64,000 bases of DNA, taken from Paraburkholderia caffeinilytica (GTDB lineage Bacteria; Pseudomonadota; Gammaproteobacteria; Burkholderiales; Burkholderiaceae). How positions within the stretch are numbered: position 1 is the first letter of the stretch; every line of letters begins with the position of its first letter. Below, one piece after another: positions 18,285 to 27,641 of this stretch. Location of the stretch: NCBI RefSeq assembly GCF_003368325.1, contig NZ_CP031466.1, positions 1,860,001 through 1,924,000 of the forward strand. The letters are read 5' to 3'. The position numbers and the translations under genes are program-made. Below the pieces are notes generated by a model. The model was given only the letters and a program-made list of their open reading frames with translations. It did no database searches and was not told the origin of the DNA.

Positions 18285-20132
18285 CTACGCCTTCACTGCC
18301 CAACTGTCCGGTTCACGTCCGCCGTCGCCGGTGCGCAGATCCAGCGCTGCCGCCGGCCGTCCCTTATCCAGTTCCGCCTGCTGCCACAGCATTTCCAGGG
18401 TGCGCCGCAAACGCGCCGGCGTGACCGGCTTGTGCAGCACCGGGATCCCCTGCAAGGCCAGTGCCGCCAGCTCGGCCGACGCCATATCGCCCGTGATCAG
18501 CAAGGTCACCACGCCTTCGTGCCCCGCGCGCGCGAGCACATTGCGCATGGCCGACAGCGCTTGCGCGCCGGTTCGGTGATTGGCCAGCTGGTAGTCGCAT
18601 AGCACGGCATCCGGCACGAAGCCGTCTTCCAGCGCGGCGAGCGCGTCGACCTCGTCGCGTGCGCCCCGCACGATGCAACCCCAGCGTTCCAGCAGACTGG
18701 TGAGGCCTTCGAGAATCGATGGTTCGTCGTCGATGCACAGCACGCGCCGCCCTTGCGCCGACGGCCCGCCCGCCACCGCCTCATTCAGGCTCGCGACAAT
18801 TCCGCGGGGGTCGCCCACCTGCACCGGAAAGCGAAACACGGAGCCGCGGCCCGGCGCCGAGCGCAGTTGCAACTCGCCGCCGAGCATCTGGACGAGGCGC
18901 TTCACCGTCGGCAAGCCCAATCCGTGCCCCTGACGCGCGTCGCGTTGCGGATTGGCAACCTGATAGAACTCCTCGAAGATGCGTTCATGCTCCGCGGCCG
19001 GAATGCCGATGCCGGAATCGCGCACCTCGATATAGCCTCCCGAACGACGGCCCGCACGGCGATAACCGACCCAGATTGCGCCCTCCTCGGTATAGCGCAC
19101 CGCATTCGAGAGCAGGTTGCTCAGCACGCGTTCGAGCAACACCGGATCGTCGTGCAAGACCACTGAGGACGGCGCGATCCGCAGCGCCAGCCCCTTGGCC
19201 GCGGCCTGCGGGCGGTACTGGCTACCCACCCGCTCGAACAGTTCCGACAGCCGGAAATGCAGGCGGATCACCTGGGTTACGCCGCTTTCGAGCCTGGCGA
19301 GATCGAGCACCTGATTGAACAACTGATTCAGCGCCTCGACGTTATAAACGATGTGCTGGGCCGTCTTCGCATGTTGCACGGCTGTCGCCGCCGTGTCGTT
19401 GAGCGAAGCCGCCAGCAGTCCGATCGCGTGCAGCGGTTGGCGCAAATCGTGGCTCGCCGCCGCAAAAAACCGCGTTTTGGCAAGGCTGGCCTCTTCCGCG
19501 ACACGTTTTTGTGCCGCCAGCGACTCCGCCAGATACTGCTGATCGACGCGCGCCTGCACGACCTGCTGGAACAGCTTGCGATAGCTCAGCGCATAGACGT
19601 TGATCGCGCAGAAGAAGAACGCGAGGACGATCGCAAGAATCGTGCGGTCGAACGTATGCGTGCCGAAATGCAGCACGATTGCCGGAAACAGCAGAAACGG
19701 AATCGCGGTCGAGAAGTTCAGCAAATCGAAGCCATTGGACATGAACACGCCGGCCGCCAGCGTGACGAGCATCACGGTGTGCAGCAGCGGCAAATCGGTC
19801 TGCGGGCTCTGGAACGCGAACCACACCGCAAGCCCCGGCGCGCTGTACAGCAGCACGCCGCGCACCGCATGCAGGTTGATCCAGCCACGCGGCGTCGTGA
19901 GGTGCGGGTAGCGGCGATTGCAGATCCACAGCGCCAGTCCACCGCAATTGGCGGCCGCATAAAACCCAAAACACGCGATGAACAGCGGCGGCGACGGCAC
20001 GTTCGGCCAGTAGATCGCCACCAGCACCGCGATCGAGAACCAGTGCGAAAAGAAGGCGATGGGATCTTGCGCGTATAGCACGCGCACCAGGTCTTCGTCG
20101 ATTGCACGCTGGATAGGGTCGGCCCGCGTCAT
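18285..20132 (-). CDS. Membrane hybrid sensor histidine kinase with C-terminal receiver
   Basis: 615 residues from the ATG at 20132, which follows AAAGGAGA; upstream in-frame codons run into the hairpin repeat array and are rejected. About six membrane helices occupy residues 30-185 with no large periplasmic loop. A coiled linker leads to HisKA with His228 in SHDLRQPLHAIG, then the ATPase domain with NLLSNAVRYT, GIGIP and GHGLGLPTVKRL. A receiver follows from about residue 470, with acidic IDDEP, acceptor Asp in LCDYQLA and Lys in LHKP. This is the layout of kinases that sense membrane or intracellular cues. It is convergent with the response regulator at 17443. Confidence 0.92.
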   Translation of the reverse strand: MTRADPIQRAIDEDLVRVLYAQDPIAFFSHWFSIAVLVAIYWPNVPSPPLFIACFGFYAAANCGGLALWICNRRYPHLTTPRGWINLHAVRGVLLYSAPGLAVWFAFQSPQTDLPLLHTVMLVTLAAGVFMSNGFDLLNFSTAIPFLLFPAIVLHFGTHTFDRTILAIVLAFFFCAINVYALSYRKLFQQVVQARVDQQYLAESLAAQKRVAEEASLAKTRFFAAASHDLRQPLHAIGLLAASLNDTAATAVQHAKTAQHIVYNVEALNQLFNQVLDLARLESGVTQVIRLHFRLSELFERVGSQYRPQAAAKGLALRIAPSSVVLHDDPVLLERVLSNLLSNAVRYTEEGAIWVGYRRAGRRSGGYIEVRDSGIGIPAAEHERIFEEFYQVANPQRDARQGHGLGLPTVKRLVQMLGGELQLRSAPGRGSVFRFPVQVGDPRGIVASLNEAVAGGPSAQGRRVLCIDDEPSILEGLTSLLERWGCIVRGARDEVDALAALEDGFVPDAVLCDYQLANHRTGAQALSAMRNVLARAGHEGVVTLLITGDMASAELAALALQGIPVLHKPVTPARLRRTLEMLWQQAELDKGRPAAALDLRTGDGGREPDSWAVKA

Positions 20133-20143
20133 GCGGTCTCCTT

Positions 20144-20435
20144 TGTCGACGGGAGTTAGCGCTTCAGCGCTTACTCCCGTCCCATGCAAAGCTGTCGACG
20201 GGAGTTAGCGCTTCAGCGCTTACTCCCGTCCCATGCAAAGCTGTCGACGGGAGTTAGCGCTTCAGCTGTCGACTAGAGTTGGCGCTTCAGCGCTTACTCT
20301 AGTCCCATGCAACGCACTTACTCCCGTCCCATGCAAAGCTGTCGACCAGAGTTAGTGCTTTAGCACTTACTCTGGTCCCATGCAAAGCTGTCGACCAGAG
20401 TTAGTGCTTCAGCGCTTACTCTGGTCCCATGCAAG
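20144..20435. repeat. Tandem array of seven 49-bp hairpin-forming repeats
   Basis: Units begin with TGTCGAC and end with CCCATGCAAAGC. Full units are at 20144-20192, 20193-20241 and 20340-20388; near-full ones at 20267-20312 and 20389-20435; truncated ones at 20242-20266 and 20313-20339. Each full unit folds as a 13-bp stem with one T-T mismatch and a TTCA-type loop. The outer stem differs between units (CGGGAG/CTCCCG, CTAGAG/CTCTAG, CCAGAG/CTCTGG) and the inner stem too (AGCGC/GCGCT, AGTGC/GCACT), mostly with both sides changed together. The array abuts the ribosome site of the histidine kinase gene. Confidence 0.92.
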
Positions 20436-20646
20436 ATGCTTGCTGTCGGGCACGGCGGATTGTGCTGACCGGATGGTTTACCCGGCAGTTTACCCATCAG
20501 CTACCACTTAATCCATATAGGCGAAGCGGCCGCCGGAAACCATACTGACTTCACATTCCGGCGCGGCTCAAAAGTTCCAACACCCCACTCTTTGCCTGCA
20601 GTCGAGGCTCCCCGCGCTCATTGCCTAACCCTTTATGGAGGTTTTC

Positions 20647-21438
20647 ATGGGCGCAGTTCCGAGCCACGCGTTCGTCCGCAATCTCGACGATGCGATCCTG
20701 CCCGACCTGTGGCGTCGGCGTACCCAGTTGTCCGCCGACGAAATGGTGTCGATGGTCGATCTGGTCAAGCGGGCGCTGCGCACCTACCATCCGCTTGAAT
20801 TGCAGGCGCTCGGCGAAGACAAGGAAGAACTGGTCGCGCAGTTCATCTACGCGAAAGTCCTGCGCCTCGCGCCCGGCCACACGGAAACGCATGCCTGTGC
20901 CGACAGCGCGCCGTCCAACAGTTTCGCACTGTGCGCGTATTTTCGCCGTTACCTGATCGACTGCCTGCGCAGCGCCGGCCATCAACGCAACGTGTCGATG
21001 GAAAACGAAGGCATGGCGCAGGAAATCGATCTGCACGCGCAAGCACTGGAAGACCCGGTCGAAAGCGTGTTGCTGCAATACGGCCTCGACGAACAACGCG
21101 TGCGGCTCGCGGCGCGCACCTTTATCGACAGCCTCGACGAGCCGGAGCGCATCGTGCTGGCCGGCAGCCTCGGCTGGTGCTCGGAAGGGAAAGGCGGCCT
21201 GTCGGCGGTCGCTGCTCAGCATCGCGTGCCCTCGTATCACTATCGCGCCGTCAAACTTGGCGTCACCATGAAAAAGACGGCCGGGGCCGACGAATTTTCC
21301 AATACCAAGATCGGCCGCTGGCTGACCGACGTGCTCGGCATCGAGATCGATCTCGACAACCGCGCGGCGATTCTGCTCGCCTTGAACCTGCTCGCCGCCG
21401 AATCGAGCGACAGCGAAATGAATGAAGTAGCCGCCTAA
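20647..21438 (+). CDS. Divergent sigma-70-like protein, function unproven
   Basis: 263 residues from the ATG at 20647, six bases after GGAGG; the ATG at 20635 overlaps that site. Residues about 60-115 resemble sigma region 2 (a helical run ending FRRYLIDCLRSAGHQRNVSME), and about 155-205 resemble region 4 (LARTFIDSLDEPERIVLAGSL followed by a helix-turn-helix-like stretch). Both matches are weak and read by eye. The gene lies 229 bases before a large GMC oxidoreductase in the same direction and may control it. It might instead be a DNA-binding protein unrelated to sigma factors. Confidence 0.5.
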   Translation: MGAVPSHAFVRNLDDAILPDLWRRRTQLSADEMVSMVDLVKRALRTYHPLELQALGEDKEELVAQFIYAKVLRLAPGHTETHACADSAPSNSFALCAYFRRYLIDCLRSAGHQRNVSMENEGMAQEIDLHAQALEDPVESVLLQYGLDEQRVRLAARTFIDSLDEPERIVLAGSLGWCSEGKGGLSAVAAQHRVPSYHYRAVKLGVTMKKTAGADEFSNTKIGRWLTDVLGIEIDLDNRAAILLALNLLAAESSDSEMNEVAA

Positions 21439-21667
21439 TAACGCATTGACCAACCCGCGTGGGCCGACGGCGGCTTTTTCCCTTTTCCGGAAATCGGCAC
21501 ACCCCACGCAAGCGCCGCATCCCACGCAAGCGCCACGCGCCACGTACGATGCGCCTTTTTTTGTCATCGCGCACCGCCTACGATAAAAAAGCCGCAGCCG
21601 CATACCGTCTTCCTTCCGAAGTCCGGGTTCCCCTACCCGGCATCCCCTTCCTGACGAGGTGGTCCGA

Positions 21668-24600
21668 ATGAACCGCTTATCGAGCGCCCTGACAGCAATG
21701 CAGTCGCATTACGACGTGGTGGTGGTGGGTTCGGGATATGGCGGTGCGATTGCCGCAAGCCGTATGGCGCGTGCCGGCAGAAGCGTCTGCGTGCTGGAGC
21801 GCGGGCGCGAATTCATGGCCGGCGACTATCCGCGCACGCCGCTCGAAGGCGCCGCGCAGGTGCAGTACAACACCGCGCTTGCACAAATCGGCTCGCCGCT
21901 CGCGCTGCTCGAAGTGCACGTGAATGAAGATGTGAATGCCGTGGTGGGTTGCGGACTGGGCGGCACCTCGCTGATCAACGCAAACGTCGCCCTCGAAGCC
22001 GAACCGCGCTTATGGGACGACGACCGCTGGCCCGCTGCGTTGCGCGCCGACAAGGCGGGACGCGACAGGGGCTACCAACTTGCTCGCGCCATGCTGCAGC
22101 CCTCGGCGGTGTCCGGCGATTTCTTGCAGTTGCCGAAACTGCAGGCGCTCAAGCAATCCGCGCAGGCGCTCGGCATGGAAGATCGCTTTTACCCCCCGCC
22201 GGTCACGGTCACGTTCGAGGACCGTGTCAACGCTGCGGGCGTCGAGCAGAAAGCCTGTGTCGGATGCGGCGATTGCAATTCGGGTTGCAACTACGACGCG
22301 AAAAATTCGACGCACATGAACTATCTGCCTGATGCGGTCGCGCACGGCGCCCATATTTTCACCGGCGCGGCAGTGCATTCGGTCTTGCGCGACGCCGCCA
22401 CGCAAAAGTGGATCGTGCGCTTTCAGGAAGTGAAGCTGGGGCGCGAGAGTTATGACGCGCCCGATCTGTTCGTGAGCGCCGACGTTGTCATCGTATCGGC
22501 CGGTACGATCGGTTCAAGCGCCCTGCTGCTGCGCTCGCGCAATGAGGGGCTAAGCGTGTCGGACATGCTCGGTCGACACTTCACCGGTAACGGCGACGTG
22601 CTGGCCTTCGCGTACAACACCGAGGAGGTGATCAACGGCGTCGGCTGGGGCGCGCACAAGAAAGGCGACATCCCGCCGGTCGGGCCGACCATTACCGGCA
22701 TCATCGACCATCGCGACACCCCTGACGTGACGGACGGCTTCGTGATCGAAGAAGGCTCGCTCGCCGGGCCGGTCGGCGCCGCACTGGTCGCGCTGCTGGG
22801 CGGCGCGGCGCCGTTCGAGGGTGTCGACATTCCCACGCCGCGCGCCGCCGGGGAACCGCTCGGCTACGATGCGCGCGTGATCGAGAGCTTCCTGCGCGGC
22901 CCCTATCACGGCGCGCTCAATCACACGCAAACCTACCTGGTGATGGCGCATGACGACGAAAGCGGCCAGATCAGCGTGAACGACAAAGGCAGGCCGCGCA
23001 TCGCCTGGCCGAACGCCGGCAAGCAGCCGATCTTCCAAACCGTCGAAGAAACGCTCGAGAAGGCGCAAGCGCCGCTCGGCGGCAAATACCTGCGCGATCC
23101 GATTTCGACCGCCATGCTCGGCAACCGGGTGGTCACGGTGCATCCGCTCGGCGGCTGCGGAATGGGCGAGGATGCGGCGCGCGGCGTCGTCGACCATCAG
23201 GGTCGGGTCTTCAGCGGCACGACCGGAAATGCGGTGCACGAAGGCCTCTACGTCATGGATGGCGCGGTCATGCCGATGTCGCTCGGCGTCAATCCGCTGC
23301 TGACGATTTCCGCGCTGGCGGAACGCAATTGCGCGCTGCTCGCCAACGCGCGCGGCTGGAACATCGACTACCTGGCCGAGGGCACGGCCGCTACACCCGC
23401 GCCTCAAAAGATCGGCCTGCGCTTCACCGAAACGATGATCGGCACTTATACGCCGGCCGTGGCGGGCCAGGCCGCCACCAGTCCGATCGAATTCACGCTG
23501 ACAGTGGAATCGGACGATCTGGCCGATATGCTGAGCAATCCGCAGCATCTGGCCCAGACCACGGGCACGCTGACTTGCCCCGCGCTCTCCGCGCAACCGA
23601 TGACGATCACCGGCGGCACCTTCAACCTGTTCGTGGTCAACGAATCGGACGTGGACGAGCGCAACATGAACTACCGCATGACGCTCAATTCCACCGAGGG
23701 CAAGACGTACTATCTGAGCGGACAGAAGATCATCACGCGTACGTCGCCAATCAATCTATGGGACCAGACCAACACGCTCTATGCCGAACTCCGCGAGTCG
23801 GCGCAGGCGGATGCGCCGCCAATCGGCAAGGCGACGCTGATCATCACCCCAGAAAATTTCCTCAAGCAGCAACGCACGCTCGAGGTCACCAACACGCCCG
23901 ACCTGATAACGCGCCTTGAATGGACCCTGAAGTTCGGCAAGTTTTTCGCGGGCGTGCTGTTCACCGAATACGGCGGCGTGGCCGCGCCCCTGCAGTTTTA
24001 TGATCCGAAGGCGGAGCCGCGCCTGAAACGTGCGCTACGCGCGCCCGCGCCGCAAGTGGTCTTCTTCGATACGCCTGACGGGACCACGTTGCGACTCACG
24101 CGCTATGCCGGGCCGCCCGACAAACCGCTGCGTCCCGTGTTGCTGATCCACGGCTCGGGCGTCTCAAGCCGGATCTACTCCACCGATCTGATCGGAACCA
24201 ACCTGGTGGAATATCTCTGTGCAGCCGGCTACGACGTGTGGCTCGTCGATCTGCGCGTCAGCATCGAAATGCCGAGCGTGCTGGTGCCGACCAACGTCGA
24301 CAAGGTTGCGCGCGAGGACATTCCGGCGGCGGTCGCCAAAGTGCGGGAGCTGACCAGCATGCCGGACATTCAGGTGCTGGGCCATTGCATGGGCGGGTTG
24401 GCGTTGACCATGTCGCTGCTGTACGGCCTCAAGGGCGTGCGCTCGGCCGTCATCTCGCAGGTTTCGGCGCATCCGGTGCCGGGCACGCTGGAAAAGATCA
24501 AGTGCGGGTTGCACGTCCCGGACATCATGGAACATCTCGGCGTGCTCGACCTGACCGCTTTTACTGAGCACAGGTCGTGGCCTCATAATCTGCTCGACGA

Positions 24601-25078
24601 AGCGTTGCGGCTCTACCCGCTCAATCATAAACAGGGCTGCGGCAGCCCGATCTGCCATCGGGCGACCTTCCTTTACGGCCTGCTCTACGAACACGAACAA
24701 CTGAACGAGACGCTTCATTCGAACCTGCAGGAACTGCTCGGCGTGCACGACGTCTCCGTCTTCAAGCATCTCGCAGCGATGGTGCGGGCGGGCAAGGTCG
24801 TCGATGCCGAAGGCCAGGACGTCTATCTGAGCGGCGCGGACGGCATGAAGGGTCTGGAAGGCATGCGCCTGCCGATCGGTTTCATCCACGGCGAGAAAAA
24901 CGAAACCTATCTGCCGACGAGTACCCTGCGCACCTACGACATGCTGGTCAATCGCTTCCCCGAGCAGCCGTATGAGCGGCATCTGATTCCCGGCTACGGG
25001 CACATCGACTGTATCTTCGGCAAGAACGCGGCTGTGGATGTCTACCCGGTGATTGCGCGGTATCTGAATGCGCATTGA
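21668..25078 (+). CDS. GMC-family oxidoreductase fused to an alpha/beta hydrolase (cholesterol oxidase-like)
   Basis: 1136 residues from the ATG at 21668, preceded by GAGGTGG. Module 1 (about 1-570) is a GMC flavoprotein with the FAD motif VVVGSGYGG at 18-26, a ferredoxin-like cysteine set Cys197, Cys200, Cys203 and Cys207, and the C-terminal HPLGGCGMG and GVNPLLTISALAERN motifs of cholesterol-oxidase relatives. Module 2 (about 580-770) is beta-rich with unknown role. Module 3 (about 800-1136) is an alpha/beta hydrolase with LLIHGSGVSS, nucleophile-position Cys907 in GHCMGG instead of Ser, and a His in GYGHIDC. Substrate is unknown; oxidation of a sterol- or alcohol-like compound followed by acyl transfer or hydrolysis is a guess. 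No signal peptide is evident. Confidence 0.85.
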   Translation: MNRLSSALTAMQSHYDVVVVGSGYGGAIAASRMARAGRSVCVLERGREFMAGDYPRTPLEGAAQVQYNTALAQIGSPLALLEVHVNEDVNAVVGCGLGGTSLINANVALEAEPRLWDDDRWPAALRADKAGRDRGYQLARAMLQPSAVSGDFLQLPKLQALKQSAQALGMEDRFYPPPVTVTFEDRVNAAGVEQKACVGCGDCNSGCNYDAKNSTHMNYLPDAVAHGAHIFTGAAVHSVLRDAATQKWIVRFQEVKLGRESYDAPDLFVSADVVIVSAGTIGSSALLLRSRNEGLSVSDMLGRHFTGNGDVLAFAYNTEEVINGVGWGAHKKGDIPPVGPTITGIIDHRDTPDVTDGFVIEEGSLAGPVGAALVALLGGAAPFEGVDIPTPRAAGEPLGYDARVIESFLRGPYHGALNHTQTYLVMAHDDESGQISVNDKGRPRIAWPNAGKQPIFQTVEETLEKAQAPLGGKYLRDPISTAMLGNRVVTVHPLGGCGMGEDAARGVVDHQGRVFSGTTGNAVHEGLYVMDGAVMPMSLGVNPLLTISALAERNCALLANARGWNIDYLAEGTAATPAPQKIGLRFTETMIGTYTPAVAGQAATSPIEFTLTVESDDLADMLSNPQHLAQTTGTLTCPALSAQPMTITGGTFNLFVVNESDVDERNMNYRMTLNSTEGKTYYLSGQKIITRTSPINLWDQTNTLYAELRESAQADAPPIGKATLIITPENFLKQQRTLEVTNTPDLITRLEWTLKFGKFFAGVLFTEYGGVAAPLQFYDPKAEPRLKRALRAPAPQVVFFDTPDGTTLRLTRYAGPPDKPLRPVLLIHGSGVSSRIYSTDLIGTNLVEYLCAAGYDVWLVDLRVSIEMPSVLVPTNVDKVAREDIPAAVAKVRELTSMPDIQVLGHCMGGLALTMSLLYGLKGVRSAVISQVSAHPVPGTLEKIKCGLHVPDIMEHLGVLDLTAFTEHRSWPHNLLDEALRLYPLNHKQGCGSPICHRATFLYGLLYEHEQLNETLHSNLQELLGVHDVSVFKHLAAMVRAGKVVDAEGQDVYLSGADGMKGLEGMRLPIGFIHGEKNETYLPTSTLRTYDMLVNRFPEQPYERHLIPGYGHIDCIFGKNAAVDVYPVIARYLNAH

Positions 25079-25300
25079 CGAAGGTTGAGCGCAGCGTTGC
25101 GATCGGATCGGTTCAGATCGATTCGATTCAGGTCGGAGCATCCAGCAGCCGCACGCCCGTGTCGTGCGCGGCCCGCTGTTCTTGCGCGGGTCCAGCTATG
25201 GTATGTATAAGGAAAGCGAGTCGATGCGCTTGCGGTCGACGCGCCTGGCCTCGTGAGCCCCTCACGCCCTTATCCATCTCAGACTGCCACGCTTATCCGG

Positions 25301-26083
25301 ATGAAAACCTTCTTCCAGACCATGTTGACCGCCGGGCTGCTGGCCGGCACCGTTGCAACCGCTCATGTCGAGGCGGCCGAACTCTACGTGATGAGCTCGG
25401 GCGGCTTCACCGCCGCGTACAAACTGCTCGGCCCCAAGTTCACGGCGTCGACGGGCAATACGCTCGACACGATACTCGGGCCGTCGATGGGCAAATCGCC
25501 GGAAGCCATTCCGAACCGGCTCGAGCGCGGCGAGCACGCGGACGTGGTCATCATGGTCGGCTACGCGCTCGACGATCTGATCAAGCAAGGCAAGGTGATG
25601 CCCGGATCGCGCGTCGAGCTTGCCGATTCCCGGATCGGCATGGCCGTGCGCAGCGGTGCGCCGAAGCCGGATATCAGCTCGGTCGATGCGCTGAAAGAGA
25701 CCTTGCTGCATGCCAGATCGATCGCCTACTCGGACAGCGCGAGCGGTGTCTATATCGAGCGCGAGCTCTTCAGGAAGCTCGGCATCGAGGATCAGGTGAA
25801 AGCCAAAGCAAAGATGATTCCGAAGATTCCGGTCGCCTCTGTGGTCGCCAATGGCGATTACGAAGTGGGATTCCAGCAGGTCAGTGAATTGCTGCCGGTG
25901 CCGGGCGCAACCTTCGTCGGAAAGATTCCGGAGTCGGTGCAATCCGTCACGCGATATGCTGCAGGCATTCCGGTAGGTGCGGAGCATCCGAAAGAAGCGA
26001 AGGCGCTGCTCGACTACCTCGCCTCACCCGCCGCGCAACCCGACGTCACATCGACCGGCCTGGATTCCATCGCGACGCATTGA
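25301..26083 (+). CDS. Periplasmic substrate-binding protein, ModA/SBP_bac_11-like
   Basis: 260 residues from the ATG at 25301, with a signal peptide ending near residue 25 (HVEAAE). The mature part begins LYVMSSGGFTAAYKLLGPKF, the pattern of molybdate-type and related anion-binding proteins, and contains SYSDSASGVYIE-like and YEVGFQQVSELLPV segments. No permease or ATPase gene is adjacent, so it is an orphan binding protein; the ligand is unknown. A weak ribosome site precedes the start. Not a confident ModA: the family also includes proteins of unrelated function. Confidence 0.75.
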   Translation: MKTFFQTMLTAGLLAGTVATAHVEAAELYVMSSGGFTAAYKLLGPKFTASTGNTLDTILGPSMGKSPEAIPNRLERGEHADVVIMVGYALDDLIKQGKVMPGSRVELADSRIGMAVRSGAPKPDISSVDALKETLLHARSIAYSDSASGVYIERELFRKLGIEDQVKAKAKMIPKIPVASVVANGDYEVGFQQVSELLPVPGATFVGKIPESVQSVTRYAAGIPVGAEHPKEAKALLDYLASPAAQPDVTSTGLDSIATH

Positions 26084-26160
26084 CGAAACGGCCAACGCGT
26101 ATCCGGATCTTACGTCCGCGAACTGCTGGCGCGCACCGAAAACACGCCGCGGTAAATCGC

Positions 26161-26196
26161 GCGGCTCACGCGGCTCACGTGGCTCACGCGGCTCAA
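26161..26196. repeat. Four 9-bp direct repeats at the end of the FAD oxidase gene
   Basis: Four copies of GCGGCTCAC-type units (one with GTG, the last ending CAA) lie head to tail. On the minus strand they place a TGA every nine bases in the frame of the oxidase gene, starting with its own stop codon. Confidence 0.8.
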
Positions 26197-27641
26197 AGCA
26201 GCTTGCCCGGATTCAGAATGCCATGCGGGTCGAGCGCATGTTTGATGGCGGCCATGGCGGCCAACTCGGCGGGCGAGCGCGAGATCGGCAAGAACTCGCG
26301 CTTGAGCAAGCCAATCCCATGTTCCGCCGACACCGAACCGTGCAACGGCCCCAACATCTCGTAGACGAACGCATATACCGCGTGATGATCGACGCCCGGG
26401 ATCGAATGACCATCCACGGTGACATGCAGATTCGAATCGCCGATATGGCCGAAGAAATACGACACGTTGCCCGGCCAGCGCCGATCGAGCGCCGCGCGGC
26501 AACGGTCGACGAAAGCGCCGATCTCGCCGATAGGCAAGCTCACGTCGAAGTTGATCGCATCGAGCCGCACTGGAAATTCCGCGGTGCATTCGCGAATCGC
26601 CCATAACGCACGCACGTCGGCCACCGATTGCGCGATCACCGCGTCGCGGATCGCTTGTGAATCGAGCGCGTCGGTCAGCACGGCGGAGAAGCGTTCGCCG
26701 TCGTCACTCGCGTCGAAGCTCGCGTGCTCGATCAGTGCATAGAGCGGGTGCGAATCGTCGAACGGCGAGCGCGTGCCTGTGAGCTTCACGCCGAAATCGT
26801 AGAAATCCGGCCACATGATCTCGAATGCGCCGATGTCGTTGCCAAAGCGCGTCGACAGACGGCGCAGCAGGTTCACGGCAGCATCGTAACCGTCGAGTGC
26901 GACGAGTGCGGTATGGCGCGCCGTGCGTGGCGGATGAAGCCGCAGTACCGCACGCGTGATCACGCCGAGCGTGCCTTCCGAACCGATGAACCAGTGCTTC
27001 AGGTCGTAGCCGGTGTTGTTCTTGACCATCTTGCCGAGCGAAGTCAGCACGTCGCCATTCGCGAGCACGACTTCGAGGCCGAGCACCTGATCGCGCGCGG
27101 TGCCCGACTGGATCACGCGATTGCCGCCCGCGTTGGTCGCCAGATTGCCGCCGATCTGGCACGAGCCGCGTGCACCGAGATCGAGGCTGAGTTCGAAGCC
27201 GGCTTCGGCTGCGGCTTCCTGCGCGGTTTGCAAGGTGGTGCCGGCGCGCACGGTCAGCGTGGCCGAGGCGGTGTCGATTTCTTCGACGCCGGTGAGCCGT
27301 TCGAGCGACAGCGCGATATCGGTCGCGCGCGCAATCGCGCCGCCGGCGAGACCGGTCATGCCGCCCTGCGGCACCACCGGTTGATGCGCTGCGTGGCAAA
27401 TCGCCAGCGCGCGCGAGACTTCTGCCGTGCTGCGCGGCAAGAGCAGCGCGGCGGGGCGCGTCGGATCGTGGCGTGTCCAGTCGGTCATCGCGTGCTCGCC
27501 AATCTGCTCGCCAACGCGCACCGTGTCGGCACCGAGCGCGGCACGCAGCGCGTCGAGTGTTGCGGAGAGCGGCGCGGCGCTGTGGGCTGCGTTACTGCTC
27601 GCAGTGCTCGCCTCGCCGTTTGTCGAACGGTTATCGGTCAT
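26193..27641 (-). CDS. FAD-linked 2-hydroxyacid oxidoreductase (GlcD/D-lactate dehydrogenase-like)
   Basis: 482 residues. The N-terminal FAD-binding PCMH domain shows PQGGMTGLAGGA, SCQIGGNLATNAGG and FIGSEGTLGVITRAVL; the C-terminal FAD-oxidase domain ends with HIGDSNLHV and SAEHGIGLLKREFL. This is the GlcD/LldD-unrelated flavoenzyme family that oxidises D-lactate, glycolate or D-2-hydroxyglutarate. The start at 27641 overlaps the stop of the dioxygenase gene (ATGA), so the two are co-translated. The substrate cannot be told from sequence; a 2-hydroxy acid made by its neighbour pathway is likely. Confidence 0.9.
   Translation of the reverse strand: MTDNRSTNGEASTASSNAAHSAAPLSATLDALRAALGADTVRVGEQIGEHAMTDWTRHDPTRPAALLLPRSTAEVSRALAICHAAHQPVVPQGGMTGLAGGAIARATDIALSLERLTGVEEIDTASATLTVRAGTTLQTAQEAAAEAGFELSLDLGARGSCQIGGNLATNAGGNRVIQSGTARDQVLGLEVVLANGDVLTSLGKMVKNNTGYDLKHWFIGSEGTLGVITRAVLRLHPPRTARHTALVALDGYDAAVNLLRRLSTRFGNDIGAFEIMWPDFYDFGVKLTGTRSPFDDSHPLYALIEHASFDASDDGERFSAVLTDALDSQAIRDAVIAQSVADVRALWAIRECTAEFPVRLDAINFDVSLPIGEIGAFVDRCRAALDRRWPGNVSYFFGHIGDSNLHVTVDGHSIPGVDHHAVYAFVYEMLGPLHGSVSAEHGIGLLKREFLPISRSPAELAAMAAIKHALDPHGILNPGKLL

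Noticed and set aside
20144..20435. Repeat array considered as CRISPR
   Set aside because: Units are contiguous without unique spacers, show internal hairpins with variable stems and have no cas genes nearby.
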